From: Chloroflexota bacterium
GTDB taxonomy: Bacteria > Chloroflexota > Dehalococcoidia > UBA2979
Assembly: GCA_016875695.1 (NCBI GenBank)
Contig: VGPB01000015.1
Coordinates: 1-18,564 of the forward strand
DNA: 18,564 bases
Reading direction: 5' to 3'
In this document: positions 14,424 to 18,564 of the stretch, piece by piece
How positions within the stretch are numbered: the stretch's first letter is position 1
Layout of the letters: each line of letters begins with the position of its first letter
The notes under the pieces: generated by a model
The model's input: only the letters and a program-made list of their open reading frames with translations
Databases searched by the model: none
Told to the model about the DNA's origin: nothing
Made by a program: the position numbers and the translations under genes

Positions 14424-15152
14424 CTACTCGGGCGAGAGGATCTCAATCACGGCCGAGGTCCCGACGACGCGCTGCCAGAGCCAGCCGGAGCGGTTGTCCA
14501 TGAACCAGATGTCCCGCGCCAGGCCGTGGATGGCGCTGCCGGTATCGCCGCAGACATAAACGCGGCCGGTGGGGTCGCCCTCGATGCGGAACCGCTGGCC
14601 GAGGTAGGCGTAGTCGCAGGCGGCCATGCCGGGGCGCACGCGGCTGCCGTCGCGGACGTGCCCGCAGAAGGAGCCGCCGTCCCCACGGGGGGATTCGCCC
14701 CCGGCCGATTCTTCGCAATAGTAGAAGCTCACAGGTACCGAGACGCGATCGCCGGGGGCCAGCCGACGGGCAGCGAGCGCCAGGGCCTGTACCTGCAGCT
14801 GCGGGCGCCTCGGAGCGAGGGGCTGGCGCTCGACCGCGATCCGGGCGTCGGCCAACTCGGCCGGCGCCTGGACTTCAACGGGCAGCGCGCGGCTTGCGGG
14901 GGCCGCCGGGGGCGGAACGTCACGGGCATCGTCGCCGCCGAGTCCTGGGACGCGCGGCACGCGCAGCATGCCGCCGAGCTGGTGGAACGGCGAGGCGGCG
15001 TCCGCAGATGCCGGGGGCCGCGGCGGCTCCGGAGCGGCATCGGCGAGGGCTCCCGCGACGCCCGTACCCAAGGCGATCAGCAGGCAGACGGCGGACGCCA
15101 CCAGACCATGGCGGCACGCACGTGCTGCTCCGCGAGCGCAACGCCGCCACAT
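14424..15152 (-). CDS. Secreted 3D-domain protein (double-psi beta-barrel)
   Basis: A 242-residue exported protein. Residues 16-38 are a hydrophobic signal or anchor segment after an Arg-rich N-terminus, ending near an Ala-rich cleavage-like site (GALADAA). Residues 40-135 are a Pro/Ala-rich linker. The C-terminal domain from about 136 resembles the 3D domain named for three conserved Asp, here D180 (AACD), D203 (CGDTGSAI) and D214 (RDIWF), as in MltA-like or RlpA-like cell-wall proteins. Four Cys (146, 163, 179, 201) in this domain could form disulfides. The role is probably peptidoglycan binding or cleavage at the cell surface. ATG 15152 has almost no Shine-Dalgarno sequence; a CATACT box (15160-15165) lies seven bases upstream, so a leaderless transcript is possible. 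Confidence 0.72.
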   Translation of the reverse strand: MWRRCARGAARACRHGLVASAVCLLIALGTGVAGALADAAPEPPRPPASADAASPFHQLGGMLRVPRVPGLGGDDARDVPPPAAPASRALPVEVQAPAELADARIAVERQPLAPRRPQLQVQALALAARRLAPGDRVSVPVSFYYCEESAGGESPRGDGGSFCGHVRDGSRVRPGMAACDYAYLGQRFRIEGDPTGRVYVCGDTGSAIHGLARDIWFMDNRSGWLWQRVVGTSAVIEILSPE

Positions 15153-15280
15153 CTCGGTCAGTATGACCGCGCACGCGGCATGTGCTTACACTCGCGCGTC
15201 ATAACACAACGAGCTATCCACGGGTTATCAACGCGGCGCGCGGGCATCGGGGAGGCCGACGGCGCGCACGCACGCGTTGC

Positions 15281-15309
15281 GTAGCCTCCACGCGAGGCCG
15301 CGAGGCTAC
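15281..15309 (-). terminator. Hairpin at the stop codon of the PLP enzyme gene
   Basis: GTAGCCT (15281-15287) and AGGCTAC (15303-15309) form a seven-pair stem, with an inner CGCG/CGCG stem (15291-15294, 15299-15302) and AGGC loop. The outer arm includes the gene's TAG. There is no T-run, so it may be a weak terminator or an RNA 3'-end stabiliser. The rest of the gap (15153-15280) shows no gene. Confidence 0.4.
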
Positions 15310-16652
15310 TGGAGCAGGCCCTCGCTGCGCAGGTCGCCGACGGCGGCCGCGAACGCCTCCACGGTGCGATCGATGTCGGCGTCGCCGTGGGCGGAGGAGA
15401 CCATGCCGCCCGTGCCCATGAGATCCACGCCGTGGTTGAAGAGCGCCCACTTGAGCGGACGCACCAACGGTGCTGCGACGCCTGCGGGCTCGACGGCGGC
15501 GTCCCACTCGATGTCGCTCGGGCGCGGCGCGCCGGTGCCGAGGTTGAGGTGCCACATCGAGGACACCGCCCATGCCGAGCCGTCGACGCCGCGCTCGGCG
15601 AAGAGCGCGTTCAGAGCGCGAACCAGACGAGCGGCGGCGGCAGCGGCGCGCGCCGTCTCGGCTCCGCCGGCGATGAGCTGCAGCGCGGCGACGCCCGCCG
15701 CCGCGGCGACGGGGTTCGCGTTGTAGGTGCCCTGGTGCGCGATGCGGCGGCGCTCGTCCCAGTCGCTGCCGTCGGCGCGCAGCTCGAGCAGTGCGACGAT
15801 GTCCTCGCGGCCGGCGACGCACCCGCCGGGCATGCCGCCGGCGAGGATCTTCGCGTGCGTCGAGAGGTCCGGCAGCACGCCGTAGCGCTCCGAAGCGCCG
15901 CCGGGCGCCATGCGGAAGCCGGTGATCACCTCGTCCATGACGAAGAGCGTGCCGGTGGTGGCGGTCAGCTCGCGCGCGGTGCGCAGGTAGGCGGGCTGCA
16001 GCGGGTGCGTGCCCCAGTGCGCGCCGGTGGGCTCGAGGATCACCGCGGCCACGTCGCGCGGGGCGAGCGCGGCGCGCAGCGCCTCGACGTCGCCCGAGGG
16101 CACGACGGTGAGCCAGTCGTACACGCCGTCGGGCACGCCCACCGCGTACGGGTGGGCGCCGTCAGGCGCGACGCGGCCGACGACGAGGTCGTGCCAGCCG
16201 TGGAAGTGCTCGTCGAGCTTCACGACGCGGTCGCGGCCGGTGTAGGCGCGCGCGAGGCGCAGCGCCATCATCGTGGCCTCGGTGCCGGAGGAGGTGAAGC
16301 GCACGCGTTCGGCGCAGGGGACCATGCGCAGGACCTGCTCGCCCCACGCGACCTCGAGGTCGTGCGAGGAGCCGAAGTGCGTGCCGCGGGTGAGCGCCTC
16401 GGCGATTGCGTCGTTGACCTCGGGGCGCTGGTGACCGAGCAGCAGCGCGCCGTGGCCGCCGATGTAGTCGACGTACTCGTTACCGTCCACGTCCCACTTG
16501 CGCGCGCCTGCGGCGCGCTCCACGTAGATGGGCCACGGCAGGAACGCACGGATATCGTGCGTCACGCCGGAAGGGAAGACGCGGCGCGCGCGCGCGGCGA
16601 GACGGCGCGAGCCCTGGTGGGCCGCCTCGAAGGCCTCGAGGATCGCGCTCAT
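15306..16652 (-). CDS. Glutamate-1-semialdehyde 2,1-aminomutase-type PLP aminotransferase
   Basis: A 448-residue class III PLP enzyme closest in layout to glutamate-1-semialdehyde aminomutase (HemL). The N-terminal RVFPSGVTHDIRAF, the phosphate-binding SSGTEA (121-126), EHFHGWHD (148-155), cofactor D240 in MDEVITGFR and PLP Lys K268 in THAKILAGGMPGG are all present. HemL-like proteins often include paralogues with other amine substrates; the aromatic/ITG residues fit the family but no tetrapyrrole gene lies nearby, so the name hemL is not given. ATG 16652 has AAAGGGC nearby upstream. It is divergent from the pterin dehydratase gene across a 107-base region with a perfect palindrome, and ends in a hairpin. 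Confidence 0.85.
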   Translation of the reverse strand: MSAILEAFEAAHQGSRRLAARARRVFPSGVTHDIRAFLPWPIYVERAAGARKWDVDGNEYVDYIGGHGALLLGHQRPEVNDAIAEALTRGTHFGSSHDLEVAWGEQVLRMVPCAERVRFTSSGTEATMMALRLARAYTGRDRVVKLDEHFHGWHDLVVGRVAPDGAHPYAVGVPDGVYDWLTVVPSGDVEALRAALAPRDVAAVILEPTGAHWGTHPLQPAYLRTARELTATTGTLFVMDEVITGFRMAPGGASERYGVLPDLSTHAKILAGGMPGGCVAGREDIVALLELRADGSDWDERRRIAHQGTYNANPVAAAAGVAALQLIAGGAETARAAAAAARLVRALNALFAERGVDGSAWAVSSMWHLNLGTGAPRPSDIEWDAAVEPAGVAAPLVRPLKWALFNHGVDLMGTGGMVSSAHGDADIDRTVEAFAAAVGDLRSEGLLQ

Positions 16653-16693
16653 GTGGTGCCCTTTCGCGCCCGTTCCCGGTCGAGTCTCTGCCG

Positions 16694-16710
16694 TGTCGCG
16701 GCCCGCGACA
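16694..16710. promoter_or_regulatory. Perfect 17-bp palindrome in divergent promoter region
   Basis: TGTCGCGG-C-CCGCGACA is an exact inverted repeat with a single central base, lying almost at the middle of the 107-base gap between the PLP enzyme and pterin dehydratase starts. A possible minus-strand -35 box TTGTCG (plus 16707-16712) overlaps one arm. Position and symmetry suggest an operator for a dimeric regulator acting on both genes; no particular regulator is indicated. Confidence 0.5.
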
Positions 16711-16759
16711 AGCGGTACCGTGGAAAGGCGCTACGCAGGCGCTGTGCGGAGGCACCGAG

Positions 16760-17056
16760 ATGGCTGAGCGACTGCCCGAGTCCGAGATCACTACGGCGCT
16801 CGCGGCGCTGCCGGGCTGGACGTATGACCTCGCCGGCGGGTGCCTCAAACGATCCTACACGTTTCGCGACTTCGTGGAGGCGTTCGGCTTCCTCGCGCAG
16901 CTCGCCGCGCTGCAGGAGCGCATGAACCATCACGCGACGATCACGAACACGTACGCGCAGGTGGCCGTGCAGCTTTCGACGCACGACGTGGGCGGCGTGA
17001 CGGAGCGAGACCTCACGCTGGCGCGCGCGCTCGAGGAGCGTGCGCTCGGGCACTAG
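16760..17056 (+). CDS. Pterin-4a-carbinolamine dehydratase family protein
   Basis: A 98-residue protein of the PCD/DCoH family, which dehydrates 4a-hydroxytetrahydropterin formed by aromatic amino acid hydroxylases. The signature ERMNHHATITNTYAQVAVQLSTHDVGGVT holds the active-site His residues H57, H58 and H75. The usual HHP-D/E is HHAT here. The start ATG 16760 has GGAGG (16748-16752) seven bases upstream and gives a normal family length. No aromatic hydroxylase gene is in the window, and in many bacteria the physiological role of PCD-like proteins is unclear. Its TAG shares a CTAG with the stop of the opposing acetyltransferase gene. Confidence 0.9.
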   Translation: MAERLPESEITTALAALPGWTYDLAGGCLKRSYTFRDFVEAFGFLAQLAALQERMNHHATITNTYAQVAVQLSTHDVGGVTERDLTLARALEERALGH

Positions 17057-17607
17057 CGGGGCTCGTCGCGCAGTTCGTTCGTCAAGCGTACGTAGGCGAG
17101 CTGGTCGATGGTCACGCCGTCCTTGTGCACGCGTGCGCGCAGGCGCCCTTCGAGCGTAAAGCCGGCCTTTTCGAGCACGCGCGCGGACGCCGGGTTCCAC
17201 GCGAACACCCACGCCTCGACGCGCGCGAGCTCCCGGAGCGTCGCGAACACGTGCGCCGTGGCGCCGCGCGTGGTGGCGGTGGCAATGCTGCGACCCCAGT
17301 AGCCGACGCCGAGCCAGTAGCCGAGCTCCACCGTGCGCGCGTTCACGTCATCGAGCAGGTGCACGCCGCACGCGCCGACGGCCGCGCCGTCTGCATCGAT
17401 GGCGAACTCGATCACGGGTTCGTCGTCGGGGTGCCGCGCGAGCTAGGCCGCGGCGTTGGCGGCGGTGTAGGGGTGCGGGAAGCGATCGCACAGGTTGCGC
17501 CAGACGCGGCGGTCGTTCGCGTGCGCGGCGAGCGAGGGGGCGTCGTCCGGCTGCCAGCCGCGCAGCACAACGCCCACGTCTGGCAGCGCGATGCGCGGCG
17601 CGGGCAT
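17053..17607 (-). pseudogene. GNAT acetyltransferase with an in-frame TAG
   Basis: Frame-continuous from ATG 17607 to TAG 17053-17055 except for one TAG at 17443-17445. The first part (MPAPRIALPDVGVVLRGWQ...FPHPYTAANAAA) is the N-terminal strand and helix of a RimJ/RimL-type N-acetyltransferase. The second part has the acetyl-CoA region ELGYWLGVGYWGRSIATAT and the C-terminal NPASARVLEKAGF. The stop stands where family members commonly have Trp before LARH, so TGG to TAG fits. The short downstream frame from ATG 17415 lacks the first strands and is unlikely to be active alone. The start is only four bases after the TPR gene stop, so the two form an operon. Substrate unknown. A sequence error is possible. 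Confidence 0.8.
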
Positions 17608-17611
17608 GCGC

Positions 17612-18085
17612 TCAGCCCGCACCGTGCGGCGAGCGCCACGCGACGCCGGTGGCGCGCTCGACGACGTCGAGCATGTCCTCAATGTCGCCGCGCAGCGCGT
17701 CGTCCGGGTCGAGCGTGAGCGCGCGCAGGAACGAGGCGCGGGCGGAGACGTACAGCGCGTCGGCGTGCTGCTCAGGGAGCTGCTCGGCGCGCCACGCGCG
17801 ACCGCCCTTGGGGCGCGCGAGCGCATGCGCGGCGTACTCGCGGCACCAGCCGAGCGTGTACGCGAACCACGGGTTCGCGGGCTCGAGCTCGACAGCGCGC
17901 TCGAGCGCCGCAAGACCGTCGGCGAAGCGACGCTTGCGGGTGACGAGCGTGTTGCCGAGGTAGGCCCAGGCGTCGGCGAAGGAGGGGACGTCGTTGAGCA
18001 GCGCGCGCACGGCGGCGAGCGCGGCATCGACATCGGCGGTGCGCATCGCCTCGCCGAGGCGGGCGCGCGCGTCGGTGCTCGTCAT
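17612..18085 (-). CDS. TPR-repeat protein
   Basis: A 157-residue soluble helical protein. TPR-like pairs are visible at about residues 20-50 (ALAAVRALLNDVPSFADAWAYLGNTLV), 52-82 (FADGLAALERAVELEPANPWFAYTLGW) and 110-128 (ARASFLRALTLDPDDALRGDI). These repeats normally mediate protein binding, so no catalytic role is implied. ATG 18085 (MTSTDARARLG) is chosen over the longer frame to 18139, which overlaps the ABC gene. It begins seven bases after the ABC ATPase stop and ends four bases before the GNAT start, so the three genes look like one transcript. Confidence 0.75.
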   Translation of the reverse strand: MTSTDARARLGEAMRTADVDAALAAVRALLNDVPSFADAWAYLGNTLVTRKRRFADGLAALERAVELEPANPWFAYTLGWCREYAAHALARPKGGRAWRAEQLPEQHADALYVSARASFLRALTLDPDDALRGDIEDMLDVVERATGVAWRSPHGAG

Positions 18086-18092
18086 GCGCGGA

Positions 18093-18564
18093 TCATAGCG
18101 GCGCGGGGACGATCGCCGGGGCGCCGCTCGCGGGATCACGCAGCACGGCGAGGCGCGCGCCGAACAGCGTTGCCAGGTGCTCGGACGTGACGACGTCGGC
18201 GGGCGGGCCGTCGAGCAGCACGCACCCGCCGAGCAGCGCGAGCATGCGCGGCGCGTACTGTGCGGCCTGCGCCACGTCGTGCATCACCATCACGACGGTG
18301 AGCCCCCGCTCGGCGTTGAGTCGGCGCAGCAGCGCGAGCAGCTCGTGCTGGTGGCCGAGGTCGAGGAACGTCGTCGGCTCGTCCAGCAGCAGCAGCTCGG
18401 GCTCCTGCGCGAGGGCGAGCGCGACCCACGCGCGCTGGCGCTCGCCGCCGGAGAGCGTGCCGAGCGGGCGTGTGCGCAGCGCCTCGAGCCCGGCCCAGGC
18501 GAGCGCGCGCTCGATGGCCGCGTGGTCCGCGGCGGCGGGCGCAGCGAGCATGCCGCGATGCGGG
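18093..18564 (-). CDS. ABC transporter ATP-binding protein, FecE/BtuD type (5' end outside window)
   Basis: The C-terminal 157 residues of an ABC ATPase; the frame is open to the window edge (PHRGMLAAP...), so Walker A lies outside. The signature LSGGERQRAWVALALAQEPELLLLDEPTTFLDLGHQHELL contains Walker B and D-loop, and the H-loop is in VVMVMHDVAQAAQYAPRMLAL. The FLDLGHQ.E.L pattern and the tail (GPPADVVTSEHLATLFG) are typical of ATPases that energise import of ferric siderophore, haem or cobalamin. Permease and binding-protein genes would be expected upstream, beyond the window. The substrate cannot be fixed from this part. Confidence 0.88.
   Translation of the reverse strand, partial: PHRGMLAAPAAADHAAIERALAWAGLEALRTRPLGTLSGGERQRAWVALALAQEPELLLLDEPTTFLDLGHQHELLALLRRLNAERGLTVVMVMHDVAQAAQYAPRMLALLGGCVLLDGPPADVVTSEHLATLFGARLAVLRDPASGAPAIVPAPL

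Noticed and set aside
15214..15233. Two DnaA-box-like 9-mers (CTATCCACG, TTATCAACG)
   Set aside because: Each has about two mismatches to TTATNCACA, there are only two, and no dnaA, dnaN or AT-rich element is nearby; recF alone does not indicate an origin here.
1759..17607. Stop-codon recoding or programmed readthrough explaining the split genes
   Set aside because: TGA, TAG and TAA are all involved and all three are used as normal stops elsewhere; no SECIS-like or slippery-site pattern was seen.
18092..18097. TATGAT on the minus strand six bases before the TPR start
   Set aside because: It overlaps the stop codon of the ABC ATPase gene, has no -35 box, and the seven-base gap points to an operon.

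Overview
The window is a very GC-rich stretch of bacterial chromosome, densely packed with genes and rich in GTG starts. RecF, SbcC, a MoxR/VWA pair, a 4-TM holin-like membrane protein and a DivIVA-like coiled-coil protein are all present. Together with the base composition this suggests Chloroflexota (Dehalococcoidia-like) or a similar high-GC lineage, but that assignment is inference. I see no rRNA, tRNA, CRISPR array, insertion sequence or prophage module.

Layout. At the left edge (1-3046) lie the C-terminal part of SbcC, a hairpin repeat, a YfcE-like phosphoesterase, a small membrane-protein gene split by an in-frame TGA, a small WEL-motif gene with a single-base frameshift, and (minus strand) a 4-TM holin-like protein coupled to a Gfo/Idh/MocA oxidoreductase. 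From 4302 to 8078 (plus strand) there is an aminoglycoside-phosphotransferase-like kinase, an OmpR/PhoB-type response regulator broken by a stop and a frameshift, a chimeric coiled-coil/HATPase protein, and recF. From 8075 to 13681 (minus strand) runs a probable operon of MoxR ATPase, VWA protein, two-TM RCK channel and YegS-like lipid kinase. Then come an XRE regulator with its own operator-like promoter and terminator, a secreted 3D-domain protein, a GSA-aminomutase-type PLP enzyme, a divergent pterin carbinolamine dehydratase, and a minus-strand group: an ABC ATPase running off the edge, a TPR protein and a GNAT acetyltransferase broken by a TAG.

Two themes stand out. First, the MoxR-VWA-channel-lipid kinase operon joins an AAA+/VWA chaperone pair to a channel with a non-canonical selectivity filter and a lipid kinase; it is the best candidate here for an undescribed membrane-associated system. 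Second, five genes carry in-frame stops or single-base frameshifts, and the response regulator sits next to a kinase remnant lacking its phospho-acceptor and N-box regions. This is either real decay of a two-component system and accessory genes, or, for the two homopolymer frameshifts, sequence error. Functional assignments come from motifs read by eye; no database search was run.
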